A DNA stretch of 64,000 nt, taken from the NCBI RefSeq assembly GCF_000725805.1, contig NZ_JOFT01000034.1, positions 1 through 64,000 on the forward strand, in the 5' to 3' direction. Of this stretch, positions 55,363 to 62,932 are shown one piece after another. Position 1 is the first letter of the stretch. Every line of letters starts with the position of its first letter. The notes under the pieces are model-generated. The model made no database searches. It was given only the letters and a program-made list of their open reading frames with translations, and was not told the origin of the DNA. The stretch comes from Streptomyces xanthophaeus. GTDB taxonomy: Bacteria > Actinomycetota > Actinomycetes > Streptomycetales > Streptomycetaceae. The translations under genes were made by a program, and so were the position numbers.

Positions 55363-56139
55363 TTGAAGTCACTGGTGGAATCCCTGCGTGCGGCCGGCTG
55401 CGTCTTCGCCGAGGAGGAGGCGGACCTGCTGGTCGGGGCGGCCCGGGACGACGGTCACCTGGCGCAGATGCTGGCCCGCCGGGTGGCCGGCGAACCGCTG
55501 GAACACGTCGTGGGCTGGGCGGAGTTCTGCGGGCTGCGCATGGAGGTCGGGGCGGGTGCCTTCGTGCCGCGCCGGCGTACCGAGTTCCTGGTGGAGCAGG
55601 CGGTGGCGCTGACCCGGCCCGGCGCGGTGGTGCTCGACCTGTGCTGCGGGGTCGGCGCGCTGGGCGCGGCGGTGGCGGCGCGCGCGCCGGGCGGGGTGGA
55701 GCTGCACGCGGCGGACGTCGACCCGGCGGCGCTGGCGTACGCGCGGCGCAACGTGGCCCCGTACGGCGGCGCGGTGTGGGAGGGCGACCTGTTCGGGGCG
55801 CTCCCGGCGGGGCTGCGGGGCCGGGTCGACGTGCTGGTGGTCAATGCCCCGTACGTCCCGACGCAGGAGATCGCCCTGATGCCGCCGGAGGCCCGGGACC
55901 ACGAGCCGCTGGTCTCCCTGGACGGGGGCGCGGACGGGCTGGACGTCCACCGCAGGGTCGCGGCGGGCGCACTGCCGTGGCTGGCCCCCGGCGGGCACCT
56001 GCTGATCGAGACGAGCGCCCGCCAGTGCCCGGTCACGGCCGCGGCCCTGACCTCGGCGGGCTTCGAGACCAGGGCGCTCACCTCGGAGGAGCTGTACGCG
56101 ACGGTGGTGATCGGGAGCGTCCGCGCGCAGGCGTCCTAG
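55363..56139 (+). CDS. PrmC-related protein-glutamine methyltransferase
   Basis: A 258-residue SAM-dependent methyltransferase with an N-terminal helical domain (about 1-80, EPLEHVVGWAEFCGLRMEVG, VPRRRTEFLVEQ) and a Rossmann domain: motif I LDLCCGVGALGAAVAA and the substrate motif NAPYVPT. PrmC/HemK has NPPY; the NAPY version marks a distinct actinobacterial branch (PrmC-related), whose target may not be release factors. It starts at TTG 55363, with agagg at five bases. Its stop overlaps the end of the convergent hydrolase gene by 4 bp. Confidence 0.85.
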   Translation: MKSLVESLRAAGCVFAEEEADLLVGAARDDGHLAQMLARRVAGEPLEHVVGWAEFCGLRMEVGAGAFVPRRRTEFLVEQAVALTRPGAVVLDLCCGVGALGAAVAARAPGGVELHAADVDPAALAYARRNVAPYGGAVWEGDLFGALPAGLRGRVDVLVVNAPYVPTQEIALMPPEARDHEPLVSLDGGADGLDVHRRVAAGALPWLAPGGHLLIETSARQCPVTAAALTSAGFETRALTSEELYATVVIGSVRAQAS

Positions 56140-56741
56140 TCGCGGGTGAGGTGGCCGACGGTGGGGGCCACGACGCCGAACAGGTCGGCGACGGTGGTCA
56201 GGGCGGCGCTCTGGAGGGCGGCGGCGGGCACGGTGGCGCCGTCGGGTGCGGGCAGGGCGCGGGTGGCGGTCGCCTCGGCGACGACGGCGGGCCGGTAGCC
56301 GCGGTTGAAGGCGCCCTGGGCGGTGAAGGTGACGCACATGTGGGTCATGAACCCGGCCAGCACCAGGTCGGGTCCCGCGCCCAGTTCGCGCAGCGTCTTC
56401 TCCAGGTCCGTGGCGTGGAAGGCGTCGGGGACCTGCTTGACCACGACCGGTTCGCCCGCCACGGGGGCCACTTCGGGGCTGATGGCGCCGATCTCGGCGC
56501 GGATGTCGTACGGGGTGCCCTCGCCCCCGTCGTTGACGACGTGGACGACCGGCGCGCCGGCGGCGCGGGCGGCGGCGAGGAGGCGGGCTCCGGCGGCGAG
56601 GGCGGGCTCGGCGCCGTCGAGGGTCATGACGCCGGTGCGGTAGGTGTTCTGGAAATCGATCATGATCAGGGTGGTGTCGGCGAGGCGGGGCAGGGTGTCG
56701 TCGAGGCCGCTGATGTCGCGCAGGGTACGGGACGCATTCAT
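56136..56741 (-). CDS. Isochorismatase-family cysteine hydrolase
   Basis: A 201-residue cytoplasmic hydrolase with the complete Asp-Lys-Cys triad: Asp29 (LIMIDFQNT), Lys102 (VVVKQVPDAF) and Cys136 (GFMTHMCVTFTAQGAFNRGY). Such enzymes hydrolyse amides (nicotinamide, ureido compounds or isochorismate). It lies downstream of a GlxA-type regulator, a frequent pairing, so the two probably form one unit with a 111-bp gap. Substrate not clear from sequence. ATG 56741 begins 22 residues before strand 1. Confidence 0.9.
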   Translation of the reverse strand: MNASRTLRDISGLDDTLPRLADTTLIMIDFQNTYRTGVMTLDGAEPALAAGARLLAAARAAGAPVVHVVNDGGEGTPYDIRAEIGAISPEVAPVAGEPVVVKQVPDAFHATDLEKTLRELGAGPDLVLAGFMTHMCVTFTAQGAFNRGYRPAVVAEATATRALPAPDGATVPAAALQSAALTTVADLFGVVAPTVGHLTRD

Positions 56742-56852
56742 GGGTGAAACACTCCATTTCGGGTGGTGAACGGGCGCGGCGGAACCGCCCTCGCGGGTCG
56801 GGCCGACGGCCGGGGCTCGTGCGGGTTCGCGTGCGGGTTCGCGTACGGAAGG

Positions 56853-57836
56853 TCAGGAAAGGGTGCGGAAGCGGCGCCGGTAGGACGCCGGGGTGGTGTT
56901 GATCTGCTTGCGGAAGGCCCGGTGCAGCGTTTCCACCGAGCCCAGTCCGCTGGCCGAGGCGACCTGTTCCAACGGCTCGTCGGTGGTCTCCAGCAGGCGC
57001 CGGGCCGCCTCCACCCGGGCGGCTTCCACGTAGGAGGCCGGGCTGGTACCGGTCTCCTGGCGGAACACCCGGGCGAAGTGCCGCTCGCTCAGGCACATGC
57101 GCCCCGCGAGCGCGGCCGCCGACAGGTCCCCGTCGAGGTGCTCGGTGATGAACACCCGCAGCTCGTCGATGTCGCGGCGGGCCGCCGCCGGACGGCTGAG
57201 CGGCACGCTGAACTGGCTCTGGCCGCCCTGCCGGCGCAGGTACATCACCAGCTGCCGGGCCACGGCCAGGGCCAGTTCCTCGCCGTGGTCCTCGGCCACC
57301 AGGGCGAGCGCCAGGTCCATGCAGGTGCTGATGCCGGCCCCGGTCCACACCCGGCCGGAGCGGACGAAGATCGGGTCGGCGTCCACCCGTACCCGCGGGT
57401 GCTCGGCGGCGAGCTGGGCCGCGGTCGACCAGTGGGTGGTCGCCCGCCGCCCGTCCAGGAGCCCGGCGGCCGCGAGCAGGTGCGCCCCCACGCACACCGA
57501 CGCGATCCGCCGGGCGTGCGGAGCCGTGGCCCGCACCCACTCCACCACCGCGTCGTCGACCCGGGCCACCGGACCGCACGGTCCCATGTCCACGGCGCCG
57601 GGCACCAGCAGCGTGTCCACCGAGGCCCCCACCCCGGCGAAGGTCAGGTCCGCCACCAGGCGCACCCCGGCCGAGGTGACGACCGGCCCGGCGTCGGGCG
57701 CGGCGAGCCGCACCTCGTACCCTGCCGCGCCCCCGGTCTCCCGGTTGGCCAGGGCGAAGACCTCGGCCGGGCCGGTGACGTCGAGCAGGTCGACGTCGGG
57801 GAAGACCGCGATGACGACGCGGTGGGGAGTGGGCAT
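56853..57836 (-). CDS. GlxA family AraC-type regulator with DJ-1/PfpI domain
   Basis: A 327-residue regulator: an N-terminal DJ-1/PfpI (GATase1-like) domain (about 5-180) with FPDVDLLDVTGPAEVF and ASVCVGAHLLAAAGLL, where Cys in SVCVG is at the nucleophile-elbow position, and a C-terminal AraC HTH pair with AALAGRMCLSERHFARVFRQ and ASGLGSVETLHRAFRKQIN. It likely senses a metabolite and activates the downstream hydrolase gene. I chose ATG 57836, next to the first strand HRVVIAVFP; a longer frame starts at 57863. Divergent from the SUKH gene with 78 bp between. Confidence 0.93.
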   Translation of the reverse strand: MPTPHRVVIAVFPDVDLLDVTGPAEVFALANRETGGAAGYEVRLAAPDAGPVVTSAGVRLVADLTFAGVGASVDTLLVPGAVDMGPCGPVARVDDAVVEWVRATAPHARRIASVCVGAHLLAAAGLLDGRRATTHWSTAAQLAAEHPRVRVDADPIFVRSGRVWTGAGISTCMDLALALVAEDHGEELALAVARQLVMYLRRQGGQSQFSVPLSRPAAARRDIDELRVFITEHLDGDLSAAALAGRMCLSERHFARVFRQETGTSPASYVEAARVEAARRLLETTDEPLEQVASASGLGSVETLHRAFRKQINTTPASYRRRFRTLS

Positions 57837-57914
57837 GCGTCCATGGTCACGGCAGCGGGCCATGACGGCAATGACGGCCTTCTGTCACATCCGGACACCG
57901 CTTAGCCTGCCCGC

Positions 57915-58817
57915 ATGACGCACACGAGCACCGCGGCCGGACGGGAGCGCACGGTGCGGCTGATACCCCCGCCGGCCGTGCCCGTCGACGCCCGCGGGGA
58001 CTGGCGGGCCGTCGAGGCCGGACTCGGTGTCCGGCTGCCCGACGACTACAAGTGGCTGGTGGAGACGTACGGCTGGGGGGAGTTCTGCGACCTGCTCTAC
58101 CTCCGGACGCCCTTCGGCACGAACGCGCACAACGGCATCGAGTGGCAGACGGCATACGGGCCGGACCCCGTGGACGTGGACCCGGACCGGTACCCGTACC
58201 CCCTGCACCCGGAACCGGGCGGGCTGCTGGTCTGGGGCACGACCATGGACGCAGACCGGCTGTGCTGGCGCACCGGGGGACCCGCGGGCGAGTGGCCCGT
58301 CGTGGTGTGGAGCAGCGAGGGCTGGTACGAGACCCGGCCGATGGGCGCGGCGGAGTTCCTGACGAGCTGGGCCGCCGGGGAGGTCGCACTGCGCCTGCTC
58401 GGCGGGATGCCGCCGGGGCTGGCGCCGTGGTTCAACACGTTCCGTCCCCGTACCCACCGGTGCCTGGTGCTCTCCGATGGGCCCCTCGTCCACGACGAGC
58501 GCCTGCGCGTCCTGCGCGGGGCGCTGGCCCCGACCGCGGACCGGGGCTCCTGGCGCTCGGAGCGCGACGGGTCGGGCCAGGACCACTTCGCGACCGTCGG
58601 CGCCGACTGGCAGCTGACCTACGACACCGACCGGCCCCACCAGATCCGGATCGACTTCCCGCCCGAGGACAGCGGGGCGGTCCGGCAGCGCCTGTTCGCC
58701 GCCGTGGAGCGGATGGGCTGCCGGGTCCTGGAGGTCACGACCGCGGCGGGCACCGGCCTGGCCACCTGGGACACCCCCACGGACGAGGACGAGGACGACG
58801 AGCGCCCCGTCGGCTGA
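57915..58817 (+). CDS. SMI1/KNR4 (SUKH) family protein
   Basis: A 300-residue protein whose first 150 residues match the SUKH fold: WRAVEAGLGVRLPDDYKWLVETYGWGEFCD, in segments, and later GLLVWGTTMDADRLCWRT and WPVVVWSS. The second half (about 190-290) is an additional alpha/beta domain (TFRPRTHRCLVLSDGP, WQLTYDTDRPHQIRIDFPPED) and an acidic end. SUKH proteins are often immunity proteins against nuclease toxins, but no toxin gene flanks it; stand-alone SUKH proteins also occur in Streptomyces. Cytoplasmic. Start ATG 57915. Confidence 0.87.
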   Translation: MTHTSTAAGRERTVRLIPPPAVPVDARGDWRAVEAGLGVRLPDDYKWLVETYGWGEFCDLLYLRTPFGTNAHNGIEWQTAYGPDPVDVDPDRYPYPLHPEPGGLLVWGTTMDADRLCWRTGGPAGEWPVVVWSSEGWYETRPMGAAEFLTSWAAGEVALRLLGGMPPGLAPWFNTFRPRTHRCLVLSDGPLVHDERLRVLRGALAPTADRGSWRSERDGSGQDHFATVGADWQLTYDTDRPHQIRIDFPPEDSGAVRQRLFAAVERMGCRVLEVTTAAGTGLATWDTPTDEDEDDERPVG

Positions 58818-58927
58818 GCGTTGCCGGGACCCGGCAGCCGGACGGGGGCGCAACGCTGCCGTCGGCAGGTCTGACGGGCGGTCCGCCACGCGTGGCTCCA
58901 TGGGGGCAGGACGACGAGGGGGCGGGG

Positions 58928-59698
58928 ATGACGACGGTACGGACGGGACGGACGTGGCTGGGAGCGGCGGGCTGGGCGCTGATCGGGGTGGCGCTGCTGA
59001 CGGGCTCCCTGGGCCCCGGCCTGTGGGTCTCCGGGCAGGTGGCCGACGAACGGGCCTTCCTGACGGCGCCGCCGTGCGGCGCCGGCGGGGTGGCGGGGGA
59101 CAGCCGTGACGCCCCGGACACCGCGGACTGCCTGCGGACGGTCCTGGGGACCGTCGAGTCCGCCGAGGTGGCGAAGAGCGGACGGGCGAAGGTGTTCCGG
59201 GTGATGCTCCGGCCGCCCGTTCCGGCCCCCGCGAACCGGTCGCTGAACCTGGACCGGCAGGGGGAGCTGGCGGAGCTCATCGAGCCGGGGGACGAGGTGG
59301 AGGTCAGGACCTGGCGCGACATCCAGGTCTCCGTCAGCCGAGGCGCGGTCAGCGAGACCCTGCCCGGGCTGCCGGACGAGGACGCCGCCATGACCACCGG
59401 GTTCACGCTGGTCGGTGTCTGGCTGGCGGCCCTGGCCTTCGTCGCCGGCTTCGGCAGTGCGCGGCGGGCCCGTCGTGCCGCGGCCGGGCGGCCCTTCGCA
59501 CCCCGGGTCTCCTTCGGCCCGGCGAAGGCCGTGGGTGTGGTGGCCGTACCGTTGGTGGCCGGGTTCGCGGCGGGCCGGATCTGGGACGGCTGGGCGGCGG
59601 TCGCGATGACGGTGCTCATCTCGGCCCTGGTGGCGCTCCCGGCCACGGTCGCCGCCCTGCGCTGGGACCGCGACGGCTCGCGCGAGTGGGAGCTGTAG
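58928..59698 (+). CDS. Integral membrane protein of unknown function
   Basis: A 256-residue protein with a first helix (about 9-31), an extracellular region of about 120 residues with two Cys (PPCGAGG and DTADC) that may pair, then three helices (about 157-176, 202-218, 223-243) at the C-terminal end. The external part has an OB-like or SH3-like stretch (IEPGDEVEVRTWRDIQVSV). I do not recognise a family. Its stop codon lies at the edge of the operator of the following regulator gene. Confidence 0.75.
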   Translation: MTTVRTGRTWLGAAGWALIGVALLTGSLGPGLWVSGQVADERAFLTAPPCGAGGVAGDSRDAPDTADCLRTVLGTVESAEVAKSGRAKVFRVMLRPPVPAPANRSLNLDRQGELAELIEPGDEVEVRTWRDIQVSVSRGAVSETLPGLPDEDAAMTTGFTLVGVWLAALAFVAGFGSARRARRAAAGRPFAPRVSFGPAKAVGVVAVPLVAGFAAGRIWDGWAAVAMTVLISALVALPATVAALRWDRDGSREWEL

Positions 59699-59725
59699 CA
59701 AGCATCTGCTTGCAAAAGTTAGCAA
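59698..59725. promoter_or_regulatory. Putative operator of the XRE regulator
   Basis: The palindrome gcaagca-tc-tgcttgc (59698-59713) overlaps a second one, ttgc-N8-gcaa (59710-59725). The site begins with the stop codon of the upstream gene and ends 19 bp before the ATG of the XRE gene. Its spacing of half-sites fits a dimer or two dimers of a helix-turn-helix repressor, so autoregulation is likely. Confidence 0.72.
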
Positions 59726-59744
59726 GGTGCGGCAGGATCGGGGC

Positions 59745-60137
59745 ATGGCATCGCTCAACGTCGGAAATCTCGGCGAATACCTCCGCGAGCAGCGGCGGCA
59801 GGCCCAGCTCTCGCTGCGGCAGCTGGCCGAGGCGGCGGGAGTGTCGAATCCGTACCTGAGCCAGATCGAGCGCGGGCTGCGCAAGCCGAGCGCGGACATC
59901 CTCCAGCAGCTGGCCAAGGCGCTGCGGATCTCCGCGGAGACGCTGTACGTGCAGGCCGGGATCCTGGATGAGCGGGACCGGGACGAGGTGGAGACGCGCG
60001 CCGTCATCCTCGCCGACCCGTCCATCAACGAGCAGCAGAAGCAGGTGCTGCTCCAGGTCTACGAGTCGTTCCGCAAGGAGAACGCACTCGACGCCCCGGC
60101 GGAGCCCGCCGGCGAGATGCCGTCGAAGACGAACTGA
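59745..60137 (+). CDS. XRE family helix-turn-helix regulator
   Basis: A 130-residue DNA-binding protein. The HTH_3 fold occupies about residues 10-65: LREQRRQAQLSLRQLAEAAG, VSNPYLSQIERGLRKPSADI, LQQLAKALRISAETLY. The C-terminal part (about 70-130) has a short helix DPSINEQQKQVLLQVYESF and no known ligand domain. It is coded 23 bp upstream of the Lys/Ala-tailed coiled-coil protein, a conserved pairing in Streptomyces, and probably regulates this two-gene unit. The start is ATG 59745. Confidence 0.92.
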   Translation: MASLNVGNLGEYLREQRRQAQLSLRQLAEAAGVSNPYLSQIERGLRKPSADILQQLAKALRISAETLYVQAGILDERDRDEVETRAVILADPSINEQQKQVLLQVYESFRKENALDAPAEPAGEMPSKTN

Positions 60138-60160
60138 ACTTGATCCGGGAGGACCACCGC

Positions 60161-60718
60161 ATGGCCATCGCCGATGACCTGAAGAAGACCCTCACCGACC
60201 CGACGCCCCTCTACTTCGCGGCCGGCACCGCCGACCTCGCCGTGCAGCAGGCCAAGAAGGTGCCGGGGCTCATCGAGCAGCTGCGCGCCGAGGCCCCCGC
60301 GCGCATCGAGGCCGTGAAGAACACCGACCCGAAGGTCGTGCAGGAGAAGGCCAAGGAGGCGCAGGAGGCGGTCTCCGCCAAGGTCGCCGAGGTGTTCGGC
60401 GCGATCGACCCGAAGAAGCTCGGGGAGGCCGCGCAGGACCTGGCGCTGCGCGGGGTCGGCGTGGCCGCGGAGTACGCCGTACGGGCCAAGGAGACCTACG
60501 ACAAGGTCGCCGAGCACGGCGAGCAGGCCGTGCGCGGCTGGCGGGGCGAGGTCTCCGAGGAGATCGTCGACATCGCCGTGGCCGTCGAGCCGGAGCCCGA
60601 GGCGCAGCCGGCCCCGGTGGCCGAGGCCGCCGCCGAGGAGAAGCCCGCCGCCCGGAAGACCACCGCGCGCAAGAGCACGGCGAAGAAGGCCGCCGTCACG
60701 GCGGGCGACGAGAGCTGA
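60161..60718 (+). CDS. Coiled-coil protein with Lys/Ala-rich tail (HBHA-like)
   Basis: A 185-residue protein. The first 140 residues are helical and amphipathic (LAVQQAKKVPGLIEQLRAEAP, VVQEKAKEAQEAVSAKVAEVFG), with the start DDLKKTLTDPTPLYFAAGTADLA typical of mycobacterial heparin-binding hemagglutinin (HBHA); the last 40 residues are PEPEAQPAP, then KPAARKTTARKSTAKKAAV, a Lys/Ala/Thr tail as in HBHA or histone-like proteins. There is no signal peptide. It may coat membranes, polyphosphate or DNA; the role is unproven. Start ATG 60161 follows gggagga. Confidence 0.8.
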   Translation: MAIADDLKKTLTDPTPLYFAAGTADLAVQQAKKVPGLIEQLRAEAPARIEAVKNTDPKVVQEKAKEAQEAVSAKVAEVFGAIDPKKLGEAAQDLALRGVGVAAEYAVRAKETYDKVAEHGEQAVRGWRGEVSEEIVDIAVAVEPEPEAQPAPVAEAAAEEKPAARKTTARKSTAKKAAVTAGDES

Positions 60719-60735
60719 GCCGCATGCAGTACGGC

Positions 60736-60764
60736 GGGCCGGGCACCTGCGAGGTGTCCGGCCC
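60736..60764 (+). terminator. Terminator after the XRE/HBHA-like operon
   Basis: A 13-bp stem with one G-T pair (gggccgggcacct / aggtgtccggccc) and a three-base loop, 18 bases after the stop, followed by a weak T-containing tail (gttgtagtt). Confidence 0.8.
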
Positions 60765-60847
60765 GTTGTAGTTCGTGAAGGAGAACGGGCCGGTAGCGTG
60801 GAGTCGCACGGCATCTGGCCCGCGAGGACGAGAAGGCGGTCGAAGCG

Positions 60848-61189
60848 ATGTTGATGGACAGGTTCGATCAAGGGGTGATCCCGTTGCTCGGGCTCGCCAT
60901 GCTGGCGCTCGCGGTCGTGGCCTTCGTCCTCGCCCTGGTGGCGCGTGAGGACGCGTACCGGGCTGCCGACAAGAAGACCAAGACCTTCTGGCTGGTCCTC
61001 CTCGGCATCACCGTCCTCGTGGACTTCTTCCTGCCGCAGATGCTGTTCCTGATGATCGCCGGCCTGGTCGCCACGATCGTCTTCTTCGTCGACGTGCGCC
61101 CGGCCCTCAAGCAGGTCTCGGGCGGCGGCAAGCGCCGTGGCGGCAGCAGCAGTGACGGGCCGTACGGGCCCTACAACGGCGGACGGTAG
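60848..61189 (+). CDS. DUF2516 small membrane protein
   Basis: A 113-residue protein with three hydrophobic helices (about 11-33, 46-61, 64-82), a conserved polar loop REDAYRAADKKTKTFW between the first two, and a Gly/Ser-rich tail. This matches the DUF2516 family of actinobacteria, usually found next to the XRE/HBHA-like pair. Function unknown. Start ATG 60848; ATG 60854 is also in frame. Confidence 0.85.
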   Translation: MLMDRFDQGVIPLLGLAMLALAVVAFVLALVAREDAYRAADKKTKTFWLVLLGITVLVDFFLPQMLFLMIAGLVATIVFFVDVRPALKQVSGGGKRRGGSSSDGPYGPYNGGR

Positions 61190-61256
61190 TCAGCCGGCCG
61201 CAGCACCCGCAGTCTCGCCGTGTCGCCTCCGTCTCCGCTTCCGCGGCGCCGAGTCC

Positions 61257-62594
61257 TCAGCCCTCGGCGCGGGAGAGCAGGACCACCGCGACGTCGTCGG
61301 TGAGCTCGCCGCCGTTGAGCCGGCGGGCCTCGGTCACCGAGGCCTCCAGCAGGCCCTCGCCGCTCAGGCCGCGGTCCAGGTGCCGGTTGATCATCTCGAC
61401 CATGCCGTCCTGGCCCAGGCGTTCCTTGCCCTCGCCGATGCGGCCCTCGATCAGGCCGTCGGTGTAGAGCATCAGGCTCCAGGTGCCGCCGAGCTCCACC
61501 TGGCGGCGGGGCCAGCGGGCGCGCGGCAGCAGCCCCAGGGCCGGGCCGCTGTTCTCGTACGGGAGCAGCCGCGCGGGGCGGCCGGGCCGGGAGATCAGCG
61601 GGGCGGGATGGCCGGCCAGGCACAGGCCCGCGCGGCGGCCGTCCGGGGAGATGTCCACCGTGCACAGCGTCGCGAAGATCTCCTCGCAGGGCCGCTCCAC
61701 CTCCAGGACCTCCTGGAGGGTGGCCAGCAGGTCGTCGCCGCACAGCCCGGCCAGCGTCAGGGCGCGCCAGGCGATGCGCAGCTCGACGCCCAGGGCCGCC
61801 TCGTCGGGGCCGTGGCCGCAGACGTCGCCGATCATGGCGTGGACGGTGCCGTCGGGGGTGCGGACGGTGTCGTAGAAGTCGCCGCCGAGCAGGGCCCGGC
61901 TGCGGCCGGGGCGGTAGCGGGCGGCGAAGCGGAGGTCGGAGCCCTCCAGCAGCGGGGTGGGGAGCAGACCGCGTTCCAGACGGGCGTTCTCCTGGGCGCG
62001 CAGTTTCGATTCTGCAAGCTTGTACTGGGCGATGTCGGCCCGTTTTCTCTCCACCGCGTAGCGGATGGTGCGGCTCAGCAGCCGGCCGTCCAGCTCGTCC
62101 CGGAAGAGGAAGTCCTGTGCGCCGACCCGGACGGCCTCGGCGGCGCGCTCGGCGTCGGCCTCGCAGGCGAGGACGAGGACGGCGTGGCGCGGGGCGAGGC
62201 GCAGGACCTGGCGCAGGGTGGCCAGCTGGTCCACGGAGGTGCCGGCCGGGGGAGTCGCGGTGCCCGTCGTACGGGGGCCCGCGTCCGGGAGCGACAGGTC
62301 GAGCAGGATGCAGTGCACGTCGGGCGTGAGCAGGCGTGCGGCCTCGGTGAGGTTGCGGGCGGTGCGCAGCCGGATGCGGTGGCCGTCGGCGTCGAGGATC
62401 TCGGGGACGGTGAGGCCGCCCGCGGGGTCGTCCTCGATGACCAGCAGGGTCAGCGGGGTGGTGTGGGCGGTCGCCGCAGGGGTCGCTGCAGGCGGCGCCG
62501 GCGCGGCGGCGAGCTGTTCCGCGGCGGTGCGCAGAACGCCCTGAGCGCTCTCCGTGGCGGGGGTGTCCCTCTGCCGCGGTACGGGTACGGGCAT
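61257..62594 (-). CDS. Receiver-like domain fused to SpoIIE (PP2C) phosphatase
   Basis: A 445-residue protein. The N-terminal receiver (about 48-175) has the acidic pair Glu54/Asp55, Asp99 in CILLDLSLPD, but Ala143 in place of the switch Thr and Arg165 in place of the conserved Lys (FLFRDE), and a Thr/Pro insertion after the Asp loop. A helical linker (about 178-205) leads into the PP2C/SpoIIE domain with ALLGGDFYDTV, IGDVCGHGPDEAALGVELR and the final DVAVVLLSRAEG, which keeps the metal-binding Asp residues. It probably dephosphorylates an anti-anti-sigma factor; no such gene is in the window. ATG 62594 is used. Confidence 0.92.
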   Translation of the reverse strand: MPVPVPRQRDTPATESAQGVLRTAAEQLAAAPAPPAATPAATAHTTPLTLLVIEDDPAGGLTVPEILDADGHRIRLRTARNLTEAARLLTPDVHCILLDLSLPDAGPRTTGTATPPAGTSVDQLATLRQVLRLAPRHAVLVLACEADAERAAEAVRVGAQDFLFRDELDGRLLSRTIRYAVERKRADIAQYKLAESKLRAQENARLERGLLPTPLLEGSDLRFAARYRPGRSRALLGGDFYDTVRTPDGTVHAMIGDVCGHGPDEAALGVELRIAWRALTLAGLCGDDLLATLQEVLEVERPCEEIFATLCTVDISPDGRRAGLCLAGHPAPLISRPGRPARLLPYENSGPALGLLPRARWPRRQVELGGTWSLMLYTDGLIEGRIGEGKERLGQDGMVEMINRHLDRGLSGEGLLEASVTEARRLNGGELTDDVAVVLLSRAEG

Positions 62595-62932
62595 CGTCTC
62601 CGGTTCCTTCCCTCCCCCCGAGGGTGCGCTCGTCCGGCCGACCCTAGCGGTCCCGGCCCGGCGAGCGGAATGCCGCTCCGGGCGAGGGCTTCCGTCATAT
62701 GCCGTTATCGCGGGGGAAAATCGGCTCACTGGATGACCAACGTCACGGAGGGGCCGTGGTCCGTCCCGTCTAGCGAGACGTCACGGCCGCCCGCTTGGTT
62801 GCCTCCGTCGCACGATCTCTCCGGGGCCCTCCCGGCCGGCCGTCCCGCCCGGCCGGCCGTCCCGCCCGGCCGGCCGTCCCGCCCGGCCGCCCGGCCGGCC
62901 GTCCCGGCCGTCCCGGCCGTCCGCCCCGCCCG
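62595..62932 (-). other. Gene-free interval upstream of the SpoIIE phosphatase gene
   Basis: A 338-base gap between two minus-strand genes. Its left part should carry the phosphatase promoter. Its right part is a 17-bp tandem repeat. Nothing else recognised. Confidence 0.5.
62834..62922. repeat. Seventeen-base tandem repeat, ggccggccgtcccgccc
   Basis: Three perfect consecutive copies (62834-62850, 62851-62867, 62868-62884) followed by shortened copies (ggccggccgtccc, ggccgtccc twice). The array is 100% G/C apart from the single T in each unit, and starts 10 bp from the NlpC/P60 stop codon. Being 17 bp it is unlikely to be translated. Confidence 0.9.
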
